Below, one piece after another: positions 32,603-42,290 of a stretch of DNA of 64,000 nucleotides. This DNA comes from Artemia franciscana (Eukaryota > Arthropoda > Branchiopoda > Anostraca > Artemiidae). A model generated the notes under the pieces. It had not been told where the DNA came from. It did not search any database and was given only the letters and a program-made list of their open reading frames with translations. The stretch is from assembly GCF_032884065.1 (NCBI RefSeq), contig NC_088880.1:36572827-36636826 (forward strand), given 5' to 3'. The translations under genes were made by a program, and so were the position numbers. The first letter of the stretch is position 1. Each line of letters starts with the position of its first letter.

Positions 32603-32776
32603 CCTGTCTACCAGGCCAACCCCCAACCAAACCTCCCCAAACATATGCTCCACAAGCACAACCAACCATCCCCCTTTCTGGCCGTACTCCCCACAATTTC
32701 AAATACCAGGAAAGTCAATGATTTCAATGCCAAGAAAGGCATGGATGCTGTCATTGAAGAATTAAAAAAGAGATAG
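32603..32776 (+). other. In-frame extension after the TAG of the 31,967 frame
   Basis: The same frame continues for 57 codons after the stop: proline-rich at first (QANPQPNLPKHM), then VNDFNAKKGMDAVIEELKKR, ending at TAG 32,774-32,776. The last 20 residues look like an amphipathic helix and a natural C-terminus. The frame may once have been one protein of about 268 residues. Confidence 0.45.
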
Positions 32777-32902
32777 AACATGAAAAAAAGAACTAGTGAG
32801 GAAATGCTGCAGTCTTGGTTGTGTTGTTTGTTTTCTTAGTCGTCTTATTTGTAATTTTGTTGCATTGAGTTATTCGTAATGTTGTTTTTAATGTTATTAA
32901 TG
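32777..32902. repeat. Relative of the 156-bp minisatellite
   Basis: tgttttcttagtcgtcttatttgtaatt and gcattgagttattcgtaatg match words in the array at 36,724-37,130. Confidence 0.65.
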
Positions 32903-33504
32903 AAAACAAGTTTTTTGAAACTGAAAATAAAGAGCAACATTTAAACTTAAAACGAACAGAAATTACTCCTTATATGAAAGGGGGTGTTCCCTCCTCAACG
33001 CCCCACTCTTTACGCTAAAGTTTGACTATTTTTCTCAACTCTACTTTTTAAAACAGCAAAAACCTCTAGCGTTAAGAACGGGGCGTTGAGGAGGAAACAT
33101 CCCCTTTCATATATGGAGTAATTTCTGTTCGTTTTAAGCTTTAATGTTGCTCCTTACTTTCAGTTAAAAAAACTTGTTTTTCCTTAATTTCTGAACATTT
33201 TTTAATTAATGCATGTTTTGATTTTGGCTCTCTACACATGAATAATTAAAACACAATTTGCATTAAAACACAATTTGCATATTTAATTTATTTTTTGGCT
33301 AAATGGCTTTCTCATAGTTTTGATCAAACGATATTGAGAAAAACAGGATCGTGGGAGGAGACCTAGTTACCCTCCAGTTCTTTGGTTACTTAAAAAGGCA
33401 ACTAGAACTTTTAATTTTTTTAAACGGTTTTATTAGGAAAAATATACGTAACTTACGAACAACTTACGTAACAAACTTTTATATTCGTGTGTTTTTATCA
33501 CGTA
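32903..33504 (+). mobile_element. CTTTAGCG element E1, 5' segment
   Basis: Begins with a long palindrome. Bases 32,903-33,028 and 33,059-33,184 are reverse complements (about 125 bp each) round a 30-base loop. Each arm includes aaaacgaacagaaattactc or its complement and the core ctttacgctaaagttt. The element then runs through aatttctgaacattttttaa, atggctttctcatagttttg and ggcaactagaacttttaat to 33,504. Helitron 2 interrupts it there. The 3' segment resumes at 35,611. Confidence 0.85.
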
Positions 33505-33689
33505 CTAGCTGGGGCACGATGGCTTCGCCGCGGGGCCCCAGCACTCGGCACGTGGCAGGCTTCTATATATGGATTCTCATTGTCCCTTGTGTTCTAACCG
33601 CAGACAATTTGCTGTCTTTTCATATTGCAGTTTTTCAGAGATATTTGACTATTAAAGCAAGTCCAATTTCTAACAGTGATATCTAAGCA

Positions 33690-34254
33690 AGCCCAGGTTC
33701 GCGTTGCTCTTGTAATACATCGACACGCTTTCTTTTGGTAATTTCTTTCCGAGCCGCAAGCCTAACCCCTACCCCCTTCCGCTAAAGCAATACTTATGCA
33801 AGGTGCTAATTTTTAACTGCGTTAAAGTTGTTGTTATGCAACATTCTTCGCAGTCCCTTTGTCTGTGCAAATAAATAGATTGCCCGGTTTACCGACTCTT
33901 GAGCATACAGCATATAATTGTCCATAGGAAAAACGATCCGTATTAAGATCTAAACCACATTTTTCTAATGATTGCCCTTGAGCTTTGTTGATGGTGATTG
34001 CAAATGCTAATCAAATTGGGAATTCTATGAAATTGAAAAGGCAGATCTGTTGGAATCATGGGAATGCGAGGAAATAAGAACAGCCTCACCCTCGGAAGGC
34101 CCTGTCAAGATTGTTGCCTCTATTGCGTTTTCCATTGTTTTTTTTTGCGGCAAGTCGCGTGCCGTTGCAAAGCCTTGGTGGGTTAATATTTCGCAACAGT
34201 ATTATTGGTATGCCTATTTTTAGTTGACCTCGGGAGAAATTTGGCAACTTGCAT
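33690..34254 (-). pseudogene. Helitron 2 helicase C-terminal remnant
   Basis: The minus strand shows, with frame changes, IEATILTGPSEGEAVLI (about 34,090-34,140), a block around 34,010-34,060 with PRIPMIPTDLPFQF, then [15 protein letters not shown]-type residues near 33,975-34,005 and [11 protein letters not shown] near 33,900. These are the C-terminal end of Pif1-like helicases in Helitrons. Stops and frameshifts are frequent. Confidence 0.75.
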
Positions 34255-35200
34255 TCAATTCAGCATTGCTATCACTGATGCAATACAGTTACAAAAATTT
34301 GTGATGTCCAACTGAGAATGGTAGAAGGGAGCCTCCTCTATGATAGTTGCCATTTTTACTTTGAAAGTAGGTATAAAATGACCTTGATCTTCGATTTGGG
34401 CACCAAACGACGTCATTTGGAAACATGAGTTATATTTCCTGATGTTTGTTAAAAAACGCTTCGATTCAGACGTATACCCAGTAAGCAAAATGTTCAATGG
34501 TCCTGGTGGTGCAGCCAGTTGAGGAAGCTTAACTTTTCCTGAGGTGCAACACATTCCTATTGTTTCGCCTTTAAATTTCAAGGCCTTGTAATAGGGACAA
34601 ATTTCAGACATAGCTCCGATTTGAACATCTCGATAATCATCGGAAGGGTAGTACTTGAATGCCAGGCGATTATACACACATTGCTTTTGTAATACATCGA
34701 CACGCCTTCTTTTTTTGCTTTCTCTTTCAGCAGCAAGTCTGGTTTCGTGTTGTTCTTGTGGTTCCTTGACACACCTTCTTTTTTTTACTATCTCTGTCAA
34801 CTGCAAGCCTGGTTTTGCGTTGCTCTGGTGAATCCTCGACACCTCTTCTTGTTTTACTTTCTCTATCAACCGCAAGTCTGGTTTTGCGTTGCTTTGGTGG
34901 TTCCTCGGCATGCCATCTTCATTTACTATCTCTGTCAACTGCAAGCCTGGTTTTGCGTTGCTCTGGTGAATCCTCGACACGCCTTCTTTTTTTACTTTCT
35001 CTTTCAACTGCAAGTCTGGTTTTGCGTTGCTCTGGTGGTTCCTCGACACGCCTTCGTTCACGTAAGTTGGACATTGCTAATCTGGCCCTTTTTCTTTGAG
35101 CCGTAAGCCTTGTTTTGCGTTTCTCTGGTGTTTCCTCCCGGTGTGCTCTTTTTGGTGCCATTGCAGGATTAGTGGTACTTTCTCTTTGAGCCGCAATCAT
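34255..35200 (-). pseudogene. Helitron Rep-helicase N-terminal region with 23-residue repeats
   Basis: The minus-strand frame 35,061-34,255 (268 codons) begins with repeats of about 23 residues (SRIHQSNAKPGLQLTEIV type). It then has ICPYYKALKFKGETIGMCC, SGKVKLPQLAAPPGPL, SKRFLTNIRKYNSCFQMTSF and GHFIPTFKVK. These are the Helitron-like N-terminal domain found before the HUH nuclease. Right after FKVK the sequence diverges and stops, so the nuclease and helicase core are deleted. Codons 35,200-34,919 in another frame (RRRVEEPPEQRKTRLAVERE) hold the first repeats, so one frameshift splits the N-terminus. The 69-bp repeat has about five units between 34,740 and 35,160. Confidence 0.85.
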
Positions 35201-35202
35201 TT

Positions 35203-35350
35203 ATATTGAGTAAGACGTCATATTGAATAAGACGTCAAATTGAATAAGACGTCGTATTGAATAAGACGTCATATTGAATATGACGTCATGTATTCACATG
35301 AAAGCCTCCTTATATTGCAATGACGTATTTTTTAATATGACGTCATATAT
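35203..35350 (-). repeat. 17-bp repeats with TGACGTCA-type palindromes
   Basis: Five tandem copies of atattgaataagacgtc occur at 35,203-35,288, followed by two more gacgtca sites near 35,318 and 35,338. They sit in the 5' region of Helitron 2. TGACGTCA is the binding site of CREB/ATF-type factors in animals, so the cluster could act as a promoter element, but this is inference. Confidence 0.75.
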
Positions 35351-35580
35351 AGATTTTTTTTTGTTTTTTAATTTTTATTTATTTTTCTGAAATTTCTTTT
35401 TTGTTTTTTTAATTTTTTTGTTTTAGTTTTTTAGTTTTTTTAGTTTTTTCTTTATAAATATAAATATTATAATAAATATTATTTATATTTTAGATTTTTT
35501 TCCTCTTTTTATTTTTTTAGGTTTTTTGCCTTTTTTCTTTTTAGTTTTTTTAGTTTTTACCTTTAGATAGTGTAACGGAC
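35351..35580. other. T-rich low-complexity tract in Helitron 2
   Basis: About 220 bases dominated by tttttagtttttt and taatttttt words. No other feature is seen. Confidence 0.7.
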
Positions 35581-35610
35581 AGATGAACAGTGCATTTTTA
35601 TTTATATAGA

Positions 35611-36722
35611 ATAAGATATGAGGGGGTTTGCCCCCTCGTTAATACATATCCCTTTAAACTAAAGCTTAACTTTTATCCCAGTTCATTAAGAATGACCCCT
35701 GAATCACAAATGCCGTAGAATAAATAGTTGAAAATAATGAAAAATACTTTAGCGTAAAGAGCGAGGTATTAGGAGGAGGTGAACCCCTCATATGCGTAAT
35801 AATTTCTGTTCGTTTTAAATTTTAATGTTGCTCCTTACTTTCAGTTGAAAAAAAATTCTATCTATTTTTTCATTGTTTTTTTTATAAATGCTAGAAAATC
35901 CTACACCCCTTCATGGAAATTCTCTTCCCCCACGACAAATTTTTCCATGTAAAGTCCCTCCACATAACCCCTCCCCTCAACCCCTCCCCTTCAACTAAAA
36001 AAAATATGAAAATGTCTGTACACTTCCCAATAACCATTACTATGTGGAAACACTAGTCACAGTCTGTAACTTGTAGCCCCACCCACGGGGACTGTGGGGG
36101 GTGTAAGTCGTCCCTTAAGACATAATTATTAGGTATCTCAGCTATGCTGAATAAAATGACCATCTCAGAGTTATGATCCGGTGACTTTGGGAAAAATGAG
36201 CGTGGGAAGTGTCATAGGGCCCCTCCAGTTTTTTAGTCACTTAAAAAGGGCACTAGAACTTTTAATTTCCGTTAAAATGAGCCCTCTTGCCATATTCTAG
36301 GACCACTGGGTCGATATGATGACGCCTGGGAAAACAAAAACAAAAAAACAAAAACAAATAAACACGCATCCGTGATTTGTTTTGTGGCAAAAAAAAAAAA
36401 ATTCTATATTTTTGTAGATAGGAGCTTGAAGCTTCTACCATATGGTTCTCTGATACGCTAAATATGATAGTGTGATTGTCGTTAAGATTCTATGACTTTT
36501 AATGGGTATTTCCCCCTATATTCTAAAATAAGGTAAATTTTCTCAGGCTCGTAATTTTTGATAGATATAAATACACTTGATGAAACTTATATATTTAAAA
36601 TCAGCATTAAAATGTGATTCTTTTGATGTAACTATTGATATCAACATTCCATTTTTTAGAGTTCCGGTTACTATTGAGCCGGGTAGCTCCTTACTACGGT
36701 TCGTTACCACGAACTGTTTGAT
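35611..36722 (+). mobile_element. CTTTAGCG element E1, 3' segment
   Basis: Resumes with atatgagggggtttgccccc, then actttagcgtaaagagcgag (a second internal copy of the core), taatttctgttcgttttaaa, cctctccc blocks, the module ggcactagaacttttaatttcc, and the shared 3' end gttcgttaccacgaactgtttgat (to 36,722). The open frame 36,577-36,831 crosses the 3' end and is not a gene. Confidence 0.87.
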
Positions 36723-36723
36723 T

Positions 36724-37135
36724 TGTAATGTGGCTGTAATAGTGCTTAGATGCATTATTTGTTGTCTTAGTAGCCTTAGCCGTATTGTTTGTTGTCTTAT
36801 TTTTAATGCTGTTGTGTTGAGTTATTCGTAATGTTATTATTGATGCTATTTGTACCGTTGTGGTATTGTCTTATTTGTAATGTTGCTGTAATAGTGCTTA
36901 GTTGCATTATTTGTTGTCTTAGTAGTCTTAGCTGTATTATTTGTTGTCTTAGTTGTCTTACTTGTAATATTGTTGTATTGAGTTATTCGTAATGTTATTT
37001 GTGATATTATTTGTAAAGTTGTGGTATTATCTTATTTGTAATGTTGCTGTAATAGTGCACTATTTGTTTTCTTAGTCATATTATTTGTTCTTCTAGTTAG
37101 TAGACTTATTTGTAATATGTTTGTATTGATTAAGC
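36724..37135 (+). repeat. 156-bp tandem repeat, two and a half units
   Basis: tttgtaatgttgctgtaatagtgc recurs at about 36,724, 36,880 and 37,036. Inside each unit ttgttgtcttag and similar words repeat irregularly. Confidence 0.88.
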
Positions 37136-37300
37136 CTCCTATAAGGTCAACTTTTGGGCCTGAAATATCAGTTGTATTTGTTCTCTTTTCTGTTTTTGTT
37201 TTTTATATTTTTGTTTTATCGTTTTATTCTTTCGTTTTATATGTATATTGTTTGTATAGTATGGCTTAGGTGTTTTTGTTTACCTGTGTGTGGTCGAACC
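37136..37300. other. Unassigned T-rich stretch
   Basis: No recognisable feature between the minisatellite and the G-rich array. Confidence 0.4.
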
Positions 37301-38230
37301 GATGGGTACAATATGTCTGGTTAGGTGTGGTATTTGTAGTTAGGTGAGTGGATGTTTTGAATGGATATGTGGGGGTTTTGTGGGTAGGTAAGTTGCGCTA
37401 GGTTAGTTTGAGGTTTCTTGGGTGGGTTGATTAGATTAGGAAGGGGTTGGGCGGTTGGGTTTATAGGTTAGGTATGGCTAGGTTAGGCTGGGTTAGGATG
37501 GGGTTGGGCGGCTGGGTAGGTTAGGCTAGGCCTGGTAAGGCTAGTTTTAGTTAGGCTAGGTTAAGTTAGGTTATCTAGTAATAGCTGTTAGGTTAGTCTG
37601 GGTTAGGATAGGTGAGGCTAGGTCAAGTTAGATTGGTGTTGGGCTGGTGTTTAGGTTAGGATTGGGTTAGGTTAGGACGAGGCCGGGGTTTGCATGGATG
37701 GGTGTTTTGTAGATGTGTAGGTTAGGCCAGGTTAGATTGGGGTTATGTGGGAGGGTAGGCCAGGTTAAGATGGGGCGGGGGGGGGGGTAGGTTACTAGGT
37801 TAGACAAGGCTAGGCTAGGTTATTGTTTGGAGGGTCGGTAGGCTAGGCTTGGCTTAGCAAGGCTATGTTTAGTAAAGCTAGGTTTAGTTAGACTTTATTT
37901 GAGCGAGTGGGTAGGTTAGGGTGTTTTTTTTTTAATAAGTAAGGCTAGGTTTTGCGGGTGGGTAGGTTAGCTTACAATGGGGCTGGGTGGGTGGGTTCTT
38001 AGTTGGGTGGTTAGACTATGTTATGATGGTCTTGGGTGGCTGGGTAGATTAGGGTGGATTTTCAAGTCAGGTAGGGCTAGGTAAGGCTAGATTTTGAATA
38101 GTTCGGGTGGCTGGGTTTAGTTAAGTTTTTTTTTAGGATGGAGTTGTGTGGATGAGTATGTTAAGTTGGGTTTTTAAGGTTCGGTAAGGCTAGATTTTGC
38201 GAATGCGTATGATAGGCTAGGATAGAGTGA
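37301..38230 (+). repeat. Degenerate TTAGG-like (ggttaggcta) array
   Basis: About 0.9 kb in which ttagg and ctagg pentamers are very dense on the plus strand (ctaggttaggctgggttagg, taggttaggctaggcctggt), mixed with gggtgg words and one run of 11 G. The strand is strongly G-biased. TTAGG is the usual arthropod telomere repeat; the irregular units here look like an old internal telomeric or subtelomeric block rather than a chromosome end. It directly precedes a 5'-truncated LINE. Confidence 0.7.
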
Positions 38231-38314
38231 ATTTATAAAACGCATTTCTTATTGCGTTTTTTCATAAACCGATACAAAACACTCCACTGAATCAAAAATA
38301 CCGTTATCAGGTGA

Positions 38315-39308
38315 TAATTCTCTAAGAAATAAATTAGAGTCCTGTTGTCCTGTGAGCTATCTGGCAAAACACTTTCGGCTCAGCCGAATTGGCATACGAA
38401 GTTGAATTGGGATCGTGCTAATGTCCCACTATACCTTGCTACGCTAACTGCTTTACTCTCGACCATAAAAGTGCCATATCACCTGCTGCAAACGTCAGTT
38501 TCCTCGCGTTCAAGTACAGTTGACCTAAATTTCCATTATTGTCAAATCGTCCATTGCCTTAAATCAGCTTCCAAAGCTGCAGTGCCTGTGGATAAAGTTA
38601 GGATTGGTACAAGAAAGCCTAATTGGAACGTTGATCCTGAAGTAAAACGTGCTAAGCAAAAAGCCAAATTTTGGCTACGTATATGGATATCATGTGACCG
38701 ACCATCTTCCGGAGCTGTTTTCTCTGTGAAACAAAAGTGTAAACTTGAATATAAGGCCAGTTTGAAGAGGGCACGCTTGAATGCATGGCCAGGCCCCACC
38801 GATAAGGCCTCCTGGAATAAGGTTATTAATAGTGAGAAATGTTTCCCATCTACCCTATCTTGTCTCCAGCTAGCTAATTTTGTTGATCATTATAAGCGTG
38901 TATTCAGTGTATTTAATAGTTTTCTTCAGTCTTTTTATTATAAGTTGCTTAAACCGCTTTTACCATACCGTCTCCTGCAGGCTCATGTCCAGCCTGTAGC
39001 AATATCTGAAATTCGCCGGGCTTTAAGAAAAATTAAGCGTTCAAATAGCCTTGATGGTGACGGCCTTTCTTACCGATTTTTTGCTTATGATTGTCCTGCT
39101 CTACTTAACCATCTACAAATATTTTTCCAGTCTTGCTTAGCACAGTCGCTTGTTCCTGATAGTTTCCTTTGTGGCCGTGTAACGTCTATCCAAAAGCGAG
39201 GCAAGGACCCCATGTCATGTGTGAATTATCGTCCCATTACAGTATCGTGTTTCTTAAGTAAGTTGCTTGAACATTTGTTACTACCAGAAATTGAGTCGCT
39301 TATAGTTT
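38315..39308 (+). pseudogene. LINE reverse transcriptase, N-terminal half
   Basis: The frame is open from 38,333. Residues with PNWNVDPEVKRAKQKAKFWL are the usual linker after the endonuclease. IRRALRKIKRSNSLDGDGLS, FLCGRVTSIQKRGKDP and CVNYRPITVSCFLSKLLEHL are reverse transcriptase blocks 0-2. The frame is cut near 39,308 by element E2 and resumes near 40,890. About 50-70 residues that should lie between these blocks and motif A are absent, so the insertion came with a deletion. The 5' end is truncated against the TTAGG-like array; no endonuclease is present. Confidence 0.85.
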
Positions 39309-40890
39309 TTTATACGCTTATAGTCTCTTTACGCTATAGTTTGACTCTTTCTCTCAACTCTTCTTTTTAAAACAGTAAAAAACTTTAGCGTAAAGAGCGG
39401 GGCGTTGATGAGGAAGCAGCCCCTTTCATATACGAAGTAATTTCTGTTCGTTTTAAGTTTTAATGTCGCTCCTTACTTTCAGTTGAAAAAACTTGTTTTT
39501 TTTATTTAATTTCTGAACATTTTTGAATCAATGCATGTTTTCATTTTGGCTCTCCGCAGAGAAATAATTAAAACGAAATTTGCATTTTTTTTTTTTTTTG
39601 GCTAAATGGCTTTCTCATAATTTTGATTGAATGATTTTGAGAAAAAAGAGCGGGGGAGGAAGCCTAGTTGCCCTCCAATTTTTTGGTTAATAAAAAAGGC
39701 AACTAGAACTTTTAATGTTTTACGAATCTTTTTATTAGTAAAAGATATACGTAACTTATAAACTAGCTTACGTAAAGAATTTTTTATTCTCATGTTTTTA
39801 TTACACATGTGAGAGGGTTCGTCCCCTCGTCAGTACCTCTCTCTTTCCACTAAATCTTAAATTTTGGCCCAATTCATTAAGAAACATTACTAAAAATACT
39901 TTAGCGTAAAGAGCGAGGTATTAGGAGGAGGTTAGCCCCTCATATGGGTAATAATTTCTGTTCGTTTTAAGTTTTAATGCTGCTCCTTACTTCCAGCTGA
40001 AAACAACTTTTTCATATTTATTTTTTCATTGTTTTTTTTTTTTAAGAATAATGCTAGTAAATCCTGCGCTCCCTTCATGAAAATTTTCTTCTTCCATGAC
40101 AAATTCCTCGATGAAAAGTCCCCCCAGTATATCCCCCTCTTTTCAACCCCTCCTCCAACCAAAAAATCCTCCTGAAAATACCTGTACACTTCCCAATAAC
40201 CATTACTATATGTAAGCACTGGTCAAAGTTTGTAACTTGTAGCCCCTCCCACGAGGACTGTGGAGGAGTAAGTCGTCCCCAAAGACATAGTTATAAGGTT
40301 TTTCGACTACGCTGAATAAAATGGCTATCTCAGAATTTTGATCCGTTGACTTTGGGAAAATAATTAGCGTGGGAGGGGGCCTAGGTGCCCTCCAATTTTT
40401 TTGGTCATTTAAAAAAGGCACTAGAACTTTTCATTTCCGTTAGAATGAGCCCTCTCGCAAAATTCTAGGACAACTGGGTCGATACGATCACCCCTGGGAA
40501 AAAAAAAAAAAAAAAAAAAAAATAAAAATAAACACGCATCCGTGATCTGCCTTCTGGCAAAAAATACAAAATTCCACATTTTTGTAGATAGGAGCTTGAA
40601 ACTTCTACAGTAAGGTTCTCTGATATGCTGAATTTGATGGTGTAATTTTCGTTAAGACTATGACTTTTAGGGGGTGTTCCCTCCTATTTTCTAAAATAAC
40701 ACAAATTTTCTCTGGCTCGTAACTTTTGGTGCGTAAGACTAAACTTGATCAAACTTATATATTTAAAATCAGCATTAAAATGCGATTCTTTTGATGTAGC
40801 TATTGGCATCAAAATTCTATTTTTTAGAGTTTTGGTTTCTATTGAGCCGGGTCGCTCCTTACTACAGTTCGTTACCACGAACTGTTTGAT
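39309..40890 (+). mobile_element. CTTTAGCG element E2, full-length, inside a LINE
   Basis: Starts with the palindrome ctctttacgctatagtttga to aaactttagcgtaaagagcg (39,332-39,400) and ends in gttcgttaccacgaactgtttgat (to 40,890). Inside, two related halves of about 500 bp each hold the core ctttagcgtaaagagcg, gtaatttctgttcgttttaag, gctccttactt and a ggcaactagaactttt/ggcactagaactttt module. There is no coding capacity of its own. It splits the reverse transcriptase of the surrounding LINE. A poly-A run (40,498-40,521) lies near the 3' end. Confidence 0.88.
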
Positions 40891-41794
40891 TTCTGGAGCT
40901 TTCGATAATATTGTGCACTCTCAGGCTCTATTTTCCCTTGCGTCTTCAGGTGTTAATCTTTCCGTACTAAGTTTATTGTCTTCTTGGTATTCAAAGTCTA
41001 AAATTCAAGTTACCTGGAATGGCCAAATATCTGACCCGGTAAAAATTAATAAGGGAATTCGGCAAGGTGCCGTATTGTCTCCTAGTATATTTAAATGCGT
41101 GCTTGCATCGTGCCTGCGCCCCCTTAGAAGTTCTGTTTTTTACGGTAATACTGGTTTGTCTTCTATTGCATATGCAGATGACGTTCTTCTTGTTGCCCGG
41201 ACTCGCCGTGGATTGCTTTCTAATTTTACTGAATTAACCAATGAATTATCTAAGATTGGACTGTCAGTTAATGCGTCTAAATGCGAGTTTGTTTGTTTTA
41301 ATAGCCCTTATGCGGTCGCTCCAGTCGTTGCTGGGACTGTAATTCTGCCATGTTCTTCTTTAGTTAGTTGGCTTGGTCTGTGTTTCGGCCCAACACTTTC
41401 CACTACCTGTTCATCCCTAGTGAATCAAGCCGTGAAAAACCTACGCGTCGCTTACGGAAAAATATCCCCAAACAAAAGCCGTTACAACCGCAACGGTTTG
41501 TGCATGATTTATAACGCTTATTGCGCCACTCTGCTGTTGTTTTTATCAGGCATGGCTCATCTGTTTCGTAAGAAAGATCGACATACTCTACGTACGGCTT
41601 ATTTCAGATATTGCAAATTCCTCCTCCGGCTTCCTAGATGGCACCGAAACAAAAAAATAATTGCTCAATTTGGTATAGTAGATGTGCCTTCTCGGATTCG
41701 GTCTTCCAGTGACGATTTATGTAAAAAGACTGTCAACTTTATTCACGTTTATGACCCTCTGCAGCCTTTTTTCCATATTGTTACTGGTTGATTA
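40891..41794 (+). pseudogene. LINE reverse transcriptase, C-terminal half
   Basis: Continues with ISGAFDNIVHSQALFSL (motif A, but the first Asp is lost at the E2 junction), NKGIRQGAVLSPSIF (motif B), SSIAYADDVLLVART (motif C intact) and LSKIGLSVNASKCEFVCFN. The C-terminal part has FLSGMAHLFRKKDRHTLRTA and stops at 41,789-41,791. The frame happens to be open through the E2 3' end, giving an apparent 348-codon frame from 40,745; its first 45 codons are repeat sequence. The clade is uncertain within the CR1/Jockey/L2 group. Confidence 0.87.
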
Positions 41795-41932
41795 GTCCAT
41801 GTTGTCTTTTGTTAGTTTGAATTTTGTTTTTCTTCGCTGTTTATCGTATTTGTTTTTATTTATTTATTTATAATACTTCGTATTTTGTGTTTTTTATACT
41901 TTATGGGTAATAAAGTTCATTCATTCATTCAT
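41795..41932 (+). other. LINE 3' untranslated tail
   Basis: T-rich sequence ending in ggtaataaagttcattcattcattcat, a short tandem (ttca)n tail, as in several CR1/L2-like LINEs. aataaag may serve as a polyadenylation signal. Confidence 0.7.
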
Positions 41933-42290
41933 ATGTAATTTAGGCTATTTACTTTAGGCTATATACTTGCGCTATACTTTACTACTAAAGTAAAGTGTAC
42001 AAATTTGTTACTAAAGTAACAAAGAAGCCGGTTTGTTGAGTGAGTGGCGTGTAATACACAAGTATCGAAATTTTTCTTGGAGAGAGAGAGCCAGATTTCA
42101 TGGTATTATTTAAAAACGATCAGATATTAAATTAAAAAAACAACATTCTTCAACTGGTATTAAGGAGCAACATCAGAACTTAAAACAAACAGAAATTATT
42201 ACGTATTTGAAAGGAGTTTCCCCTTCCACAAAACCTTGCTCTTTACGCTAAATTTTTGAATTTTCGTTCTAATTTCTTAAGAACGATTTA
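41933..42290 (-). repeat. Repeat fragments, including an inverted CTTTAGCG piece
   Basis: 41,940-42,060 (gttgagtgagtggcgtgtaatacacaag) is a reverse complement of 47,965-48,080. 42,170-42,290 (aaacagaaattattacgta, ttgctctttacgctaaattt) is a minus-strand fragment of the CTTTAGCG element. Confidence 0.7.

Larger units (their letters stand above)
33505..35610 (-). mobile_element. Helitron 2, internally deleted
   Basis: On the minus strand it ends in CTAG (33,508-33,505), next to a 7-bp stem, CTGGGGC/GCCCCAG (33,509-33,541), followed by T in the host element. The 5' end is placed at TCTATATAAATAAAAATGC (35,610 downward), which shares TCTATATAWATAAAAAT with the inner 5' end of Helitron 1. It carries the N-terminal part of a Rep-helicase fused to the last helicase motifs; the HUH nuclease and most of the helicase are missing. 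Host sequence on both sides belongs to one CTTTAGCG element, so the insertion is later than that element. The 5' flank base is T rather than the expected A, leaving slight doubt on that end. Confidence 0.85.

Noticed and set aside
34747-35106. Plus-strand frames rich in WFCVALV and SLSTASLVLRC repeats
   Set aside because: These are the antisense of the 69-bp repeat in the Helitron N-terminal gene.
36577-36831. 84-codon frame MMKLIYLKSALKCD, similar to the start of the 40,745 frame
   Set aside because: It lies in the 3' end of the CTTTAGCG element and appears in each copy, with different continuations. It is repeat sequence, not a conserved gene.
37301-38230. A true chromosome-end telomere
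   Set aside because: The units are too irregular, and 25 kb of other sequence follows on the G-strand 3' side.
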